The notes beneath the pieces were generated by a model. It was not told the DNA's origin, made no database searches, and saw only the letters and a list, made by a program, of their open reading frames with translations. Of a stretch of DNA of 64,000 nucleotides, positions 1-12,322 are shown piece after piece. Origin of the DNA: Notospermus geniculatus (Eukaryota; Nemertea; Pilidiophora; Heteronemertea; Lineidae); NCBI GenBank assembly GCA_002633025.1, contig NMRB01000400.1, positions 217,097 to 281,096 of the forward strand. The letters are read 5' to 3'. Made by a program: the position numbers and the translations under genes. Numbering within the stretch: the stretch's first letter is position 1; each line of letters opens with the position of its first letter.

Positions 1-77
1 AAAAAAACCAATGTAAACTATTCCATGTTTACAGACATTGAATGTAAACAATGACGTCATGATACATTATCTTTATA
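1..77. mobile_element. TTAA-type MITE, right end only (cut by window edge)
   Basis: The sequence matches the right arm of the TTAA-flanked element seen complete at 787-1042 and 46345-46780: a GTTTACA-rich stretch, then AATGTAAACAATGA, then the terminal inverted repeat ending ATACATTATCTTTA. The left part lies outside the window, and the terminal TTAA is mutated to TATAA. Confidence 0.6.
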
Positions 78-786
78 AAGAGCCTAATGTGAACGAGTTG
101 AACCTCTCATTTAGTGCAACATTCCTCGGCAGTCACTTCTCTACCACACCAGGTACTGACTGCAATTTAAACATTTGTGACAAATAATCCCTTTAATGGC
201 CTGGAGACATGACCTGCCGCCCTAAACTCCACCATCTTGAGACCGTCAAGTAGCAGAGAGGTCGTCTTAAAATCAAATAATTAAACCTGAAGACATACCT
301 CCACTAATACCAGGCATAACTTCTCCTGATGGATCAGCCCTGTAGCCTAAATGCAGATTCTAATTTCTCATGAAATATGTATGAGTATTAAATGCACTTG
401 AATCGCAGAGAATTTGGTGAATAAATATGCGCCACCCTGGGGTCATCTATAGGTAAGGTCATTATCTTATTGAACAATGTGGAAGCGACGCCTACTGGCG
501 GCTATGGATGCTAAAACCTATAGGGCCAGTATTCATTCAGTGTTTCACTTGCTTGACCTATTATTGTCTACGAGATGGTCATGTCCAAATCAAGTTTTTT
601 GGGTCCCTTTTAAAGGGATCCAAGAGGCTGCTTGCTATTAGGTTGCTGTTAGTACAGTGACTACAGTACAGGTGGCGCCAGAAACTGAGAATGAATTTGG
701 GCCCAAATTTTGACATATTGTGCATTTTACTGGCAATGTATTTCACAGACAGATCCCCACACAATCTGTTTGGTAGAATAGCCATA
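78..786. other. Non-coding stretch, nothing recognised
   Basis: Short open frames on both strands show no recognisable domain, and I saw no repeat shared with the rest of the window. It separates two copies of the same TTAA element. Confidence 0.5.
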
Positions 787-1042
787 TTAAAGATAATGTA
801 TCACGGATATTTTCGCGGACCACTAAAATCATTGTTTATTTACATTTCGTTTGTTTGTGTCCAGTCTTTCTTTGTCTTATGAGTAATTTGTTGGTGGCAT
901 GCCCCTCTAGAAATTCTTTTGATACCAAAAGTATTCAATTTGGTGGGTTGGCATGTCTCAAAAGTCCAAAGTAACATAATGTAAACATCCATGTTTACAA
1001 ACACTGAATGTAAACAATGAAGTCATGATATATTATCTTTAA
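787..1042. mobile_element. TTAA-flanked MITE (piggyBac-type target), single-arm copy
   Basis: The element is bounded by TTAA at 787-790 and 1039-1042, with terminal inverted repeats beginning AGATAATGTATCA and ending in its complement. It is internally the same as the right arm of the palindromic copy at 46345-46780 and as the element behind the R1 receptor genes. TTAA target duplications are typical of piggyBac transposons, so this is probably a non-autonomous relative. It has no coding capacity. Confidence 0.75.
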
Positions 1043-1176
1043 AATGCGTATTGGGGAACTGCCGCCAGTGACCCTTTAATGCCTGAGAATGTTACCATGC
1101 AATAACATCTTCAGTGAAAGTAAAAGTCCTCGGTCTCGGGCAAATTGACGAAGCATGACAATCATCCATCTTCCAG

Positions 1177-1548
1177 GTGTGTCAAGTGAGAATGACTTCC
1201 AGTGGTTGGCCCAACTCCGGTACTACTGGGAAGATGAGAAGTGTAAAGTTAGGCTGACCAATGCTACTGTCAAATATGCCTGCGAATATCTTGGTAACAC
1301 TCCGCGGTAAGTTACAGCCATTTTATTCCATCAAGTGTGCTTACAAAGGAGCTAGAATTGACCAAGGTATTCCTACGTTTGAGCACTGTATGAGAAATGC
1401 TGAGCCAAATACAAAGTAATTAAATTTTTGGTACTTCTTTTTCAGTCTGGTCATCACCCCACTGACAGATCGTTGCTACCGTACCCTGATTGGTGCCTTT
1501 CATTTGAATCTGAATGGTGCCCCTGAAGGGCCAGCCGGGACAGGAATG
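1177..1548 (+). pseudogene. Axonemal dynein heavy chain fragment (AAA1 region), two exons, apparently broken
   Basis: Exon 1 (1177-1306) follows an acceptor CTTCCAG and ends at a GTAAGT donor. Exon 2 starts at 1446 after TTTTTCAG, giving a 139-bp intron that splits an Arg codon. Joined, the frame reads [18 protein letters not shown], then EYLGNTPR, then [18 protein letters not shown] and [10 protein letters not shown]. This is the conserved stretch before and into the first Walker A (P-loop) of dynein heavy chains, closest in style to axonemal inner-arm types. A functional chain has GKT next; here the sequence is GMN, the catalytic Lys is lost, and recognisable dynein similarity stops there. 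No flanking dynein exons were found in the window. Because the intron is retained it is a genomic, not a processed, copy. A misassembly just after 1545 is the alternative to a pseudogene. Confidence 0.8.
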
Positions 1549-4468
1549 AACCATCTCTGCTATCCTGCATCTGTATCATGGCACTGTATCATGCTGCCAT
1601 CTATGATGTACATGTACCTGATTCCCTGCTGGGAGGGTTTGGAGTGTCCGTATCTCTACAAGGAAATGAGTTTCTATTGGGGGATAAACAACTGGCCCTC
1701 AAAGAATGCAGTTCTATCCAGCTACATTTGTCCCGTGGCTTCACACTAAATCTAAAGCAATACGCATGTTTTGTAGCAAAGCTGATTGAATATAAATTTT
1801 AATCTGATTTTAACCGATTTTGAAGAGGACTGAGATAGAACATCCTGTGGTACACGACCAGATTCTTTTGGGCAGAGTGGGCATTAGGCCTACTTTATCA
1901 GGAACGCCTGAGAAGAAGCAAAACATGCATTCTAAAAAGGAGAAGAATGTGTAATAAAACAAAGGGTGTTTCTGATAACAGAGGGCCTGCGGAAATTATA
2001 TGCCTAACCAACGTTTAGATTTTGACGGTTGTTGACCATGTTGACTGAATTGTATTATTTAGAATATCATCAATATTCTTATGTAAAGTTACAGATAAAT
2101 TACTAACATTCAACATTTTTTGATTTTGGTGAAACCATGGATTTGTTGTATAGGCCAGAGTGCCCAACAATGAGATCAATTACAATATCAATTTGTCGAA
2201 AATATGGCCCATTCAAAAATGCTTTGTAGCTCTTTTATTTCTGAGTACATATAACTATAGAAGGTGTCATTTTGTTGGTAATGATCTTCTCTACACAATA
2301 ATCCTTCACAAATTAAGATCCATTCCGTTACAATGTTCACCAGAGGTAATTTACTAAACTCACATGGCGCATATTCGAAGTTGCACATTCTTCTCCTTAC
2401 ATACATCTAGCAATAGCAGATCAAATATGAAATTGTTCATTCAAGGGAATTGCAAAAACAGTCAACTTGTGAAAGCTTGGAGTTTAGATGACCACTGAAC
2501 AGGGATCATACATTATCTCTTGAAGACATTCACTCGGTCGTTGCCACACTGAGAATGGATGGCCATGTAGCGTAAGACACTAATCGTATTCCGGGGTCAA
2601 TTTTGAGACGCAAGAAATCACGGCCCCTTGCAACGTATAGATAATAGAGGATGGATCAGACGTGTGAAGTGCCATCAGTGGAAGAAGACCCAAAGGTGCT
2701 GCACATTAATGTCACAGATATGTGTCCTTTTTTTCTCAAGTCAGGTTGAGATGAACTCTAAGGTGCATCTCAATACACCTGGATGAGCATGGGGTACATT
2801 TGATAATGTATTACTGCATGGATTTTTGGGTCTAGTCAGGTTGGATGATCAGTACAGAGGTTGTGACACTGAGCTGATTAATACTAATTTCATTCCACGC
2901 ATTAATTGCGCGAGTGCACACCAGAATTATAGGACATTAAATCACCCACAAAAGATGTCAGAATAAAATCTCGCAACACCATTAGCGTGTGTGATTTTTA
3001 ATCAAGTCACCGTGAGTTTGATGGCTTGGATTCGTAATTAGTGGCAAAGTTAATTACTGCGAAGATGGGTCGAGGGCAGAGTCTTGGTTGATGAACCGAG
3101 CGACACCAGCTAGGGAAATTAAGCAAGTTAATTGTAAGTGGCGCGTACTTAACCCGCAGACCCAGCAGCACCCAGAGGTCGTGACATATATGGTGTTTAA
3201 TTATCAGCGTAATCACGAAAAATAAAAGGATAAACTTCAGAAATATTCCTTAGGCAATCACTTGAAAATTTTCAAATTGGATTTTCACATTTAAGTTTGA
3301 TGATTCGCTTTTATCTCATGAGTATTTTGCCACGTTCCTAATAAGATGCTCGGGGTAAAAATTTAAATTTCTTTTTTCAAATGGAATTTAATTTTACCGC
3401 AGAATATGACATAATCAATGAAGTCAGAGCCCTTTGTACGAATTAGTGGAAATTTCATTTTTTACCTATGGATTTCTAATGAAAGTTCACAGAGATACAA
3501 AGGATATGGCAAAGTGGCAAATTTGATATTTTCATTGGAAGGTGATTCAAATGTGGGTCATTGGCAAAGAACTGCTACCAAAACTGACGAAGAGTTTCCG
3601 GTCTGGGCTCTAAGATAATTCTCTGAGATGCTGTGTTGTCAGTTCGACATACAGTTATTGAAAACATGGACAGCAAATTTCTTGTTTGGCAAATCATCCT
3701 TCAACTGACAAATTGACCATAAAACAAATAAAAATATGCCAAAGATCTGCAACACTATGATCAAACACCAATAAGGAATGACAACTTCTCTGAGCAAACA
3801 AATTAACCATCCCGACTGCATTACCCATTTTGCTACACTTTCTTTCTGCAGTGTGTGTCTACCTCTTCTCGACTCATACATGCCACACTCAAGTGCTTCA
3901 TGTCCGGAATCAAAAATTGACCAAGACCGTCCACCAGGCATGAAGTAATATCCCTAGCGCCTTCACAAATGGCATTTTTAATAACTGGGCCCAATTAGTT
4001 GACATTTGCTAACAAGTAATGCTCATTAGAATTCCAACACATGGCCAAGAAGAAAAATAGCGGCCAACTTAATGTCAGCTTCTCTCTAATGGCAAAACTG
4101 GCCATGCATTATTAATTACGTTCGCTGCACAGCAAAAACTGGACACCATCATAAGCCGACACTGAGTCACTCTTTAATATTAGAAGGCATCCCAGTAGAG
4201 TGAAGGAATGTTGGTTAGCGATGACTTATAGTGATACAATGTCTTTTCGCGCATACCTTGTGAAATCAACAAGATTTTTATGGGGGGAATACGGTATATG
4301 AAGTATCATTTTGAGAACTTGTTGAATTATTTATTTCGCTGAAAAAAAATTAGGATGGACTTTAGCAGATATCAGTGGTATGAATGCGTTGTTGCTGCCA
4401 TGCTGCTGTTTCTGTTGAAAGCCAGACTCATTTTATGAGATTTATCCTCAGGATAGAGGCAGCACTGT
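1549..4468. other. Non-coding stretch with unremarkable short open frames
   Basis: Right after the dynein similarity, a + frame at 1578-1802 (74 codons) looks weakly coding-like but matches no family I know; it could be captured sequence or chance. A minus frame at 3639-3941 (100 codons) has one hydrophobic stretch and no recognisable motif. I see no splice-supported gene, no RNA gene and no clear repeat in the remainder. Confidence 0.5.
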
Positions 4469-4572
4469 AAAATGTCAGTGATGAGTACATAAAAACACTG
4501 GTCAAGCCTATAACAGCATCCTGAGAACATCAGGGGTTCTTAGTGCTCCCCTGATGTTCTCAGGATGTATAA

Positions 4573-4911
4573 GGGGCCGTCTCAAAATTACACTGATGCC
4601 AAAAAAGACGAAGTGACTTCATCTTTTCCCTGACCCCCTCCCACCCTTGAAACAGTGGGTACTTGACATTGGCTTCATCCATGTAGGGACGTTATAGGCA
4701 TGGAAAGTGGGAAGTTTATAGCTCTGACTATAGAGTCCATAGTAGGCCCATGTTGCCAGAACCTTGTTCCTTTCTGAAGACTGCATATAAAAAAGTCATT
4801 CTCCTGTAAAAAAGAGTGATGCCAATTTTTTCAAAAAAGATGAAGTGGGCTTCCCCAAATCGAGAACCCCCTTCGTCTTTTTTGGCATCAAAACAATTTT
4901 GAGACTGCCCC
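4573..4911. mobile_element. PIF/Harbinger-like MITE, copy 1
   Basis: Terminal inverted repeats start GGGGCCGTCTCAAAATT and continue into a longer inverted region with GATGCCAAAAAAGACGAAG. They are flanked by TAA at 4570-4572 and 4912-4914. Three-base TWA target duplications with G-rich termini are characteristic of PIF/Harbinger. It is non-coding. Confidence 0.65.
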
Positions 4912-5285
4912 TAATAAACAGAGTGTCCTGATCAACTGCGCTTGGATAGAGATTTTGTGGCTGCTACTACCTTGGATACGAAGATTGAAGATTACTTAAG
5001 AGAAGATTTTGTAGCAGTTGGAAGTTCAGTGACAGCAGGAAGTCGTTGAAGTAAGAATCACCGGTGTCAGCATTGCTGGCCAGTCTCATTGTAGTCCAGT
5101 AAATTTAGCCGAAAATTTGGGCCAACCGGGAACAAATTGCAACAAACGGTTTTTTGGCTTTAAATCTTTGATTAGGTCATAAAAATGTCAGTGATGAGTA
5201 CATAAAAACACTGGTCAAGCCTATAACAGCATCCTGAGAACATCAGGGGTTCTTAGTGCTCCCCTGATGTTCTGAGGATGTATAA

Positions 5286-5623
5286 GGGGCCGTCTCAAAA
5301 TTACATTGATGCCAAAAAAGACGAAGTGACTTCATCTTTTCCCTGACCCCCTCCCACCCTTGAAACAGTGGGTACTTGACATTGGCTTCATCCATGTAGG
5401 GACGTTAGGCATGGAAAGTGGGAAGTTTATAGCTCTGACTCATAGAGTCCATAGTAGGCCCATGTTGCCAGAACCTTGTTCCTTTCTGAAGACTGCATAT
5501 AAAAATGTCATTCTCCTGTAAAAAAGAGTGATGCCAATTTTTTCAAAAAAGATGAAGTGGGCTTCCCCAAATCGAGAACCCCCTTCGTCTTTTTTTGCAT
5601 CAAAACAATTTTGAGACGGCCCC
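5286..5623. mobile_element. PIF/Harbinger-like MITE, copy 2
   Basis: This is the same element as at 4573-4911, carried along in the direct duplication, again with TAA at both sides (5283-5285 and 5624-5626). It was not an independent insertion, because the flanking sequence is duplicated too. Confidence 0.65.
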
Positions 5624-5804
5624 TAATAAAACAGAGTGTCCTGATCAACTGCGCTTGGATAGAGATTTTGTGGCTGCTACTACCTTGGATACGAAGATTG
5701 AAGATTACTTAAGAGAAGATTTTGTAGCAGTTGGAAGTTCAGTGACAGCAGGAAGTCGTTGAAGTAAGAATCACCGGTGTCAGCATCGCTCGCCAGTCTC
5801 ATTG

Positions 5805-6428
5805 CTTATCCACGGTAACTCAATCCCCAATCGTCAAATTCGTGGGTTAAAGTCCCTCGTTACCACCAATGACGTGTGGCCCCCGACAACCAATCCCTTC
5901 AAGACTTTGATGACATCGAAGGTGTATATCAGCCATTCTTAATTACAACACTGAGTGGCATACGATAATTAGGACTTCTTTTTATTCTACACAGCTAATT
6001 GACACAATTAGGTTGCTGATTGCAGATGCCCTCGGAGGCCTGTCACTTTCATCTTTGATCCTGAGAGCACGTTGGATGTTCTTTCCAACGGAGCTCGTGG
6101 CAGCGAGATCCTGACAGTTAATGAAGCTTTTGTCTTCGGTGATCTGCGTTAATTTCGTTTTTAACCTCCAACATTGGGGCGATGGCCTGTCATGTGAGAT
6201 GTGCTTGTACTACCTGATGAGATCTAGTCGGGGATGCTGTCGTGTCGGCGAGGTAAATAGCTTGTGACAGCATTTTTTCTCACCCTAACGCGGCTCCTAG
6301 CACTCATTAGACAAAGAACCAAGGTGACAGAATTAGCTTAGGGTATGTTTTACTTAGGTCCTGATGAGGGTTGCCTGGGAGGCTAATGTCATTAGCTTCA
6401 TATGGAGTGGACAGTGATGGAAAATAGA
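5805..6428. other. Non-coding stretch, nothing recognised
   Basis: No domain-like frame, RNA gene or repeated family was seen between the two local duplications. Confidence 0.5.
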
Positions 6429-7600
6429 CAGATTTTTTATGTTGGCAGTCGAGCCTGGTCTGACAGGGTATCACTTCAATTCCTCTCGAATGACTATGAC
6501 TGGATGAGACTGGACCATCATTCCAAGGGGAAATCAAATTGAATTCTGCCACAATTTTTTCACCAAATCACTATTCAGTACGTTTGCCTTCATTTTTCAA
6601 CACCAACAATCCTGATATTTTCCATTTCCACAGACGAATGAACCAAGAAAACCTGGAGAATACACAAGTCAGGAGAGAATCCTGAAACTGCAGGAGCTTC
6701 AGGTGTCCATGTCCAATAGCTCTTATGCCATGGGCATGGTGCTGACCACTGAAACCCAGATGACTGGGTGACAACCAGCAAATTCCTCAAAGGGCCACCG
6801 AGTCTCCATTCTTCCGACCTACTCTGTAGTGGAGGCATCATAAAATGTGGAACAGAGGACGATGGAATGAGAGTGGACAACCAGTGTGCTAATGCTACAT
6901 GTTGTGTGAGGGTTGATCGGTAATACATGTACCAGAATCACTGCTCAGATTTTTTATGTTGGCAGTCGAGCCTGGTCTGACAGGGTATCATTTCAATTCC
7001 TCTCGAATGACTATGACTGGATGAGACTGGACCATCATTCCAAGGGGAAATCAAATTGAATTCTGCCATATTTTTTTCACCAAATCACTCCTCAGTACGT
7101 TTGCCTTCATTTTTCAACACCAACAATCCTGAAAGGTGAACCACATCAAACCTATCACAAAATGTCAACCACTACCCAAGTACCCTGAATGAGCATTGCC
7201 AGACAGTTTGGGGGTGGGGTACCCCCGACAGACTTACGTAACCGAACCGAACCAACAGCTCTTACGCCATTGGCATGGTGCTAACCACTGAAATGATTGT
7301 CTAAAACCCAGAGGGCTGGTTGACAACCAGTATGTGAGGGTTGGTTCAGTGTACCATCATCACTGCCCAGTTTCATTTTCAGGAATGTGAATGGTCATCT
7401 AGTGGTCAGTCACTCAGAAGCTCACCACTGAAATGATTGTCTAAAAATCCAGAGGGCTGGTTGACAACTACATGTATATGTATGCTTGTGAGGGTTGGTT
7501 GGGTAACACCAGAATCACTGCCCAGTTTCATTTTCAGGAATGTGAATGGTCATCTTGTGGTCAGTCACTCAAAGCCTTTGCAACCAACACTGGTGAAGAG
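6429..7600 (+). repeat. Cluster of local direct repeats
   Basis: A ~188-bp segment at 6429-6616 recurs at 6945-7132 with few changes. Shorter pieces also recur: a segment around GGCATGGTGCTGACCACTGA near 6734 appears near 7273. The phrase CCAGAGGGCTGGTTGACAAC occurs near 7310 and near 7450, and a stretch around CAGTTTCATTTTCAGGAATG occurs near 7367 and 7524. The pattern suggests repeated slippage or unequal exchange in non-coding DNA. Confidence 0.75.
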
Positions 7601-8270
7601 CAATTGATAGAGATGTCCTCTCCACGAACGGAAAATCATAGGATAACACTGAATTTATCATCAACACCAAGTACTTTATGATGGTATCACATTCACCCAT
7701 TTTCCTCAACGCTTCATAGCTGTGGAAAAACAGTTAAGTGATTGGAAACAAAGAGGTGCCAGACATCACACGTGCTAATTCCTTCATCGTTCGCCCTTTA
7801 ATGACCCATCATACCCACGATCTGACACCAAAGGAAATTTATTTGCATGAGGTGGCTGGTCCCTCAAATCCATTTGCGATTCTGAAGCAGAAAATTACCT
7901 ATTTCCCCGCCATTAATGAGAAGTGTCAGTCGGCGAAAAATGATTGATTTGGGAATAATCCGATTTCTATTCAAAATTTTCACCATTTTGGTTACTACGT
8001 GTTGTGCCTGGTCATATATGGTGATGATTAGGAATTCTGACCACGGTTTCTTGTTGTGGTATGCATGCTTCCGCAGCGCTTTTGGTCATCCCACAGGGTT
8101 GGAGTGATTAATTCCTCTATTATCTAAAAACATGCCATAGATTAGAGAAGGTGTACAGAGACAATGTTTGTTGATAGAAGAATGCATTCTTATGTGATGT
8201 GAAGGTGAAGGTCATTTTGTATCAATGTGTTCGAAAGGATGATGTCAACGATATGATGACATTCATAGGG
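7601..8270. other. Non-coding stretch, nothing recognised
   Basis: Only short frames without recognisable motifs are present. Confidence 0.5.
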
Positions 8271-8336
8271 ATCCTTGATAGCCTAGTGATTATCACATAC
8301 ACTCATGAAGCGGCAGGTCTCAGGTTTGAATCCAAG
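8271..8336 (+). repeat. tRNA-derived SINE head (degenerate)
   Basis: An A-box-like TAGCCTAGTGATTA and a B-box-like GGTTTGAATCC sit at roughly tRNA spacing, as in RNA polymerase III promoters of tRNA-derived SINEs. The cloverleaf is not complete, so this is not a functional tRNA gene. Confidence 0.5.
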
Positions 8337-8376
8337 TGTAAAGTTTTTCAGTGAGGCCATTTTTCTGTGTGATTCC

Positions 8377-8549
8377 AATAGGAGCTGTCAGCGAGTTGAC
8401 CACTAGGTGTCACTAGGGCCCAATTCAATGCATCTAGCGGACCCAGTCATTATCGATCGAGCAGCGATCATAATAGATTTCCTGTACATTTGGTCCGCTA
8501 AGACTGTGCTGCCATCTGTTAGCAATATGCGCGGCTGACTGCTCCTATT
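8377..8549 (+). mobile_element. 173-bp MITE with AATAGGAGC termini
   Basis: Inverted termini read AATAGGAGCTGTCAGC and its near complement. A second copy lies in the opposite orientation at 59977-60147 with the same internal sequence, including a stretch around ACCACTAGGTGTCACTAG. No clear target-site duplication is visible, so the superfamily is undetermined. Confidence 0.7.
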
Positions 8550-8673
8550 GTTTGGAACACACTGGGAAACAGACTCACTGTTTCTCTGTGTGTCGCTCAT
8601 TGTTAAGTCGCCGCTTATTCCGTCAATCTATTGTATTGTCACACTGGCACAGGGACCACACTGGAAAACGTTA

Positions 8674-8823
8674 AGCCTAGTTTATACTTCGACGCAAGAC
8701 CATCGGCGTCCGACGCACGATCAAAATCTGTACGCCTACCTAAGCCTACTTCATTAGGTCGGCGTCCAGATTTTGATCGCGCGTCGGACGCCGATGGTCG
8801 TGCGTCGAAGTATAAACTAGGCT
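8674..8823. mobile_element. Fold-back MITE with TTA target duplication
   Basis: Long inverted repeats begin AGCCTAGTTTATACTTCGAC and run about 60 bp into each arm. TTA flanks both sides (8671-8673 and 8824-8826), as in PIF/Harbinger-type insertion. It is non-coding. Confidence 0.7.
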
Positions 8824-8826
8824 TTA

Positions 8827-11701
8827 CACCGGGCCATGTGGGATTAATCATCCCTGGGTCATCAGTCCGTCGCATGGGACAGTAATTAGCCGTGGTGCCT
8901 TGTACCTTTTGCCTCTGCAAAGGCAAGTAAAAGACCCCATCCAAGTGAGGAACATGAGTAGCTCGAGGTGGCCTCTTCCATACTTACCAGGGCCAATAAT
9001 GCTATGGCATCGGCCCTGATGGAAAAATACATTCATAGTACGACAATAAAAAGACGAGCCTTAGTCCTTTTGCCTCTGATGGGCCAAAAGTCACTCTGGA
9101 AATACTTAAAACTGGTCACCCTGATTCTTTAAGTGCAGCATGGCGGCAAGCTCCAAAGGGAGGAACGAAGTTCTTTTGTATCTGCAGATGGGGCAAAAGT
9201 CATGTCTTACTGTGCATGGTTCAGGTAGAGACGGCCCAGCTTGCAATCACAACTGGTCACCATGATTCTTTCAACTGTAGCATGGCTGCATACCCCAAAG
9301 GGAGTAAGGAAGTTCTTTCAGGATAGGCCAATGTCCAAGGGCAATGTGTTGCACATGGAACCATCTTTATGCCTCAATTTGTAAATGTCAGCCGACAGTC
9401 CACCTTTGCACAATATATCAATGTTTAACTCAACAGCCCACCTGTGGATATGCACTAACTCATTGATATGCTGACAGTGTTTCGAACACCTAAAAAGATA
9501 AAGCTTGAATCTGCTTCTTTTTCTCTAGTGTAGCTGAACTACCATGACCTATCTTATGCAGGAAGAACGGTGAAAAAGATTATGTCGAATCTTGATAACA
9601 TTGCAAATTTATTAAACGGTAATTAATGAACACACTGAAATAGACACGATATCTAGCAAAACATGGAGTATTTTACGATAAATCACTTACGGAAGCGTAC
9701 TGAGGTTCCTAACTGGCCTCTTGCTAATGATTCACGATTTATAGCAACTGTATTAATGAAAGGTTTATCGCTCGAGCCAAGGTGTATGTTGAATTTTCGT
9801 AGCAGGGCATTCGGAATCATGAAGAGCACATGCCCTGAATACAAATTAGTGATTGGAGGTGGAGTGGTTCTGGGGATCATATGACTCCATATGATTGTTT
9901 TGACCCTAAAGTGACCTAATCTGGTATCTTTGATTGCCTGCATAATTTTTGTCACTGGTAGGTGTGGAGATAGGTTACTCTTCCTTCCTATCCTTTTTGA
10001 GTCAGATCTCCATCATGGATGTCTATGTTGTCAATCTTTCTCATACGTTTCAAAGTCTTTTTTTTATAATTTTTTATTCTGTATGAAGACTTCACTGCCT
10101 TTACACAGCCTCTACAGGTCCTGTGACAGCTCAGGATAGGAGGCTTTTCTGGGATAGTGAAAAGTGAAGAAGGTACAAACATACAGTTTTTATTTGTTTA
10201 ATAAAGAGAGAAAAAGAAGAGAAAAGGAAGAGAAAAGGAAAAAAAAGAAAAAAAGAAAGAAAAAAAAAGGGGGGGGAAGGAGGGGAGAAAAAAGTTATCA
10301 TTAATCACAGGATGACCTAGCTAAAAATGTTTATGCTAAAATTGAAGTCTTTTTTGAATTTATCTATTTTTCCAGCTGCAATACACTTTCTCTTTTCCAT
10401 TTCCAGTTTCTGACTTAAATGGTGCCTGAAGTTGTTGCAATCAACAACGTTTCAAAGTCTTCCTTTACCTGACAGTCACTATATAGTGGTAACCTCAAAA
10501 ATTTTACCAGTTCTAGAAAAAGTCATCCTGAGGAAAGCAGGACCTTTAGGTGATCACCTAAAGGCAAGTCGTGGAGTGGAAAACCCTGATTACCTCAGGA
10601 TGGAAAAAGTAGGCGTTTGTCGCGTGTGATCGTCATTGGTCATCTGTTTATTGAACCACTGTCATTGCTTTCCACTACTATTGTCAACCTGCCGAGAAGT
10701 ACATTTCAGCTATTTTGTTGTACAGCCTTTTCTTAGTTCTGGAGTGTAAAGGCAAAGCCAAGTAGCAAGTAACATATTTTCAATTTTGAGAAATATGCTT
10801 AAGGTGAGACCAACCGAGTACATGTAACTCCAAAAATGATATCAACTCAATTTTGACCAAAATGTCGACTTGCTAGGTTTTGCCTGATAAACACTCAAGT
10901 TGTGGGTCGCAAACGTCCAAACATCACCTCAGAAAAAATGGCTTTTTCAAGCAAAGATATACATCTGTTCTGAATGGGTGATCAATTTATATATGTCTTC
11001 TTCTGCAACACTCTATCATTTGATGGTATAAACATGTAATCATTCAAAAACATCATCCTCTACCTGCAAAAATGCTTGGCATCAAGATTACTCTCAGGTA
11101 GGCCTATTAAGTTAAGGAGGTTCCGAATATTTTTGTTGTTCAACAAACAAACATTGAAGACACAACCAGTAGACATCTATCATCGAAGATTCAGATTCAC
11201 AGTTGCTTCTTCTATTGACATTGTTTCCCATTACAAGTATGCAAAGAAGAGTTTGGCTGGCTATATTCTGAAGTGGCCCAAACCATCAATCTCACAAGAA
11301 CTCAGAAGTGATGCTTTTGAGTAAGAGAGAGATGGCCAGATACTATGAGGAATAAACTTGGCACTTCATTCAAGGAGATAACACTGCCGACTACAAATTA
11401 CGAAAGATTCGCTCATGAGGCACTTTTGTTTCAGGCTTTCTTCCAAATTGTGGATCAAACTATGTTCTAGGGGTATAAAAACTGATCTGAAGGCTTTCCG
11501 TGTTCATCAGAGTAAACCACTTTCCAGCAAAGCTGCGATAGCTCTCAAAAGGACCAACCAAAATACCATTATAGGATAGCAACCTACGGACCTTCTCAAA
11601 GGGAAGAACTAAGGTATGTTTGACTTCTTTTGTCCCATACAGCACATCAGTGACGAGTATACGACATGCCTGCAGAATGTCTTTCAATATTCTGGAACTT
11701 G
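8827..11701. other. Non-coding stretch with a local repeat and a purine tract
   Basis: Two related ~70-bp segments lie at 9109-9177 and 9249-9319, each containing AACTGGTCACC and a CCAAAGGGAG motif. A strongly purine-rich microsatellite spans about 10197-10292. A short perfect palindrome CCTTTAGGTGATCACCTAAAGG lies near 10540-10563, within a wider inverted repeat of ATCCTGAGG. No gene was recognised. Confidence 0.5.
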
Positions 11702-11710
11702 TGAGAATTT

Positions 11711-12313
11711 GACTTGTTGTACTTGACTCGATAACTCGACGACTCGATGGCGCGATGACTCGACGGCGCGAAGAAGGCCAATTAAATTTTCTGTATAATT
11801 GGTGAATGCCTTTATTTCAATTCGGGTTCCGCATTTCAGAGCACTGGGTTCCTATTCAACATTTTTAGGAAGGTGAAATAAGCCACCTCTGGGATATTTA
11901 TATCATCATCGATAAACCGCATTTCTATTCCCGTTTTTAGTATAACCCTAAGGCCGTGCATCATTGGCGCGTGGAATGCATGATTGTGGTTGTGCGTGAA
12001 GCCCAGTCTTTTTCCATGTTTTTGGATGCATGCAGGCTCAAAATCATCGAAAGACAAGATTTATATATAGACATGTATGGAGTTCAGAAGGGAATTTAGT
12101 ATGATACTAGACCTATGCTTTTATGCAAACGGGCCTTGATTCTTAGCAATGGTGACTGGCGATATTAGATACCTTAAGATCCGTCACGTAATGGTCCGCT
12201 TCCGCCGTCGATCCACTCCACTTTTTAGAAGTAACCAGCTGCATTTCATTGGATAATTTTGGCGGTCTTCGAGTCATCGCGCCATCGAGTCGTCGAGTCA
12301 AGTACAACAAGCC
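11711..12313. mobile_element. Mutator-like non-autonomous element with 9-bp TSD
   Basis: The element has ~45-bp terminal inverted repeats starting GACTTGTTGTACTTGACTCG (left) and GGCTTGTTGTACTTGACTCG (right, complement), each continuing into tandem CGACTCGATGGCGCGATGA. It is flanked by the perfect 9-bp direct repeat TGAGAATTT at 11702-11710 and 12314-12322. Long inverted repeats plus a 9-bp duplication are the signature of Mutator (MULE) transposition. The left repeat has an extra 8-bp unit. An internal minus frame of 73 codons matches nothing known, so it is non-autonomous. Confidence 0.75.
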
Positions 12314-12322
12314 TGAGAATTT

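Larger units (their letters stand above)
4469..5804 (+). repeat. Direct duplication of ~620 bp (4469-5092 and 5182-5804)
   Basis: The two copies are nearly identical and offset by 713 bp, separated by about 90 bp unique to the first interval. Each copy contains a 49-bp hairpin (4518-4566; second copy 5231-5279) with 19-bp arms reading ATCCTGAGAACATCAGGGG, directly followed by a PIF/Harbinger-like MITE. No coding frame is preserved. Confidence 0.85.

Noticed and set aside
8271-8336. Functional tRNA gene
   Set aside because: Only A- and B-box-like sequences are present; no complete acceptor or anticodon stems can be formed, so a SINE remnant is more likely.
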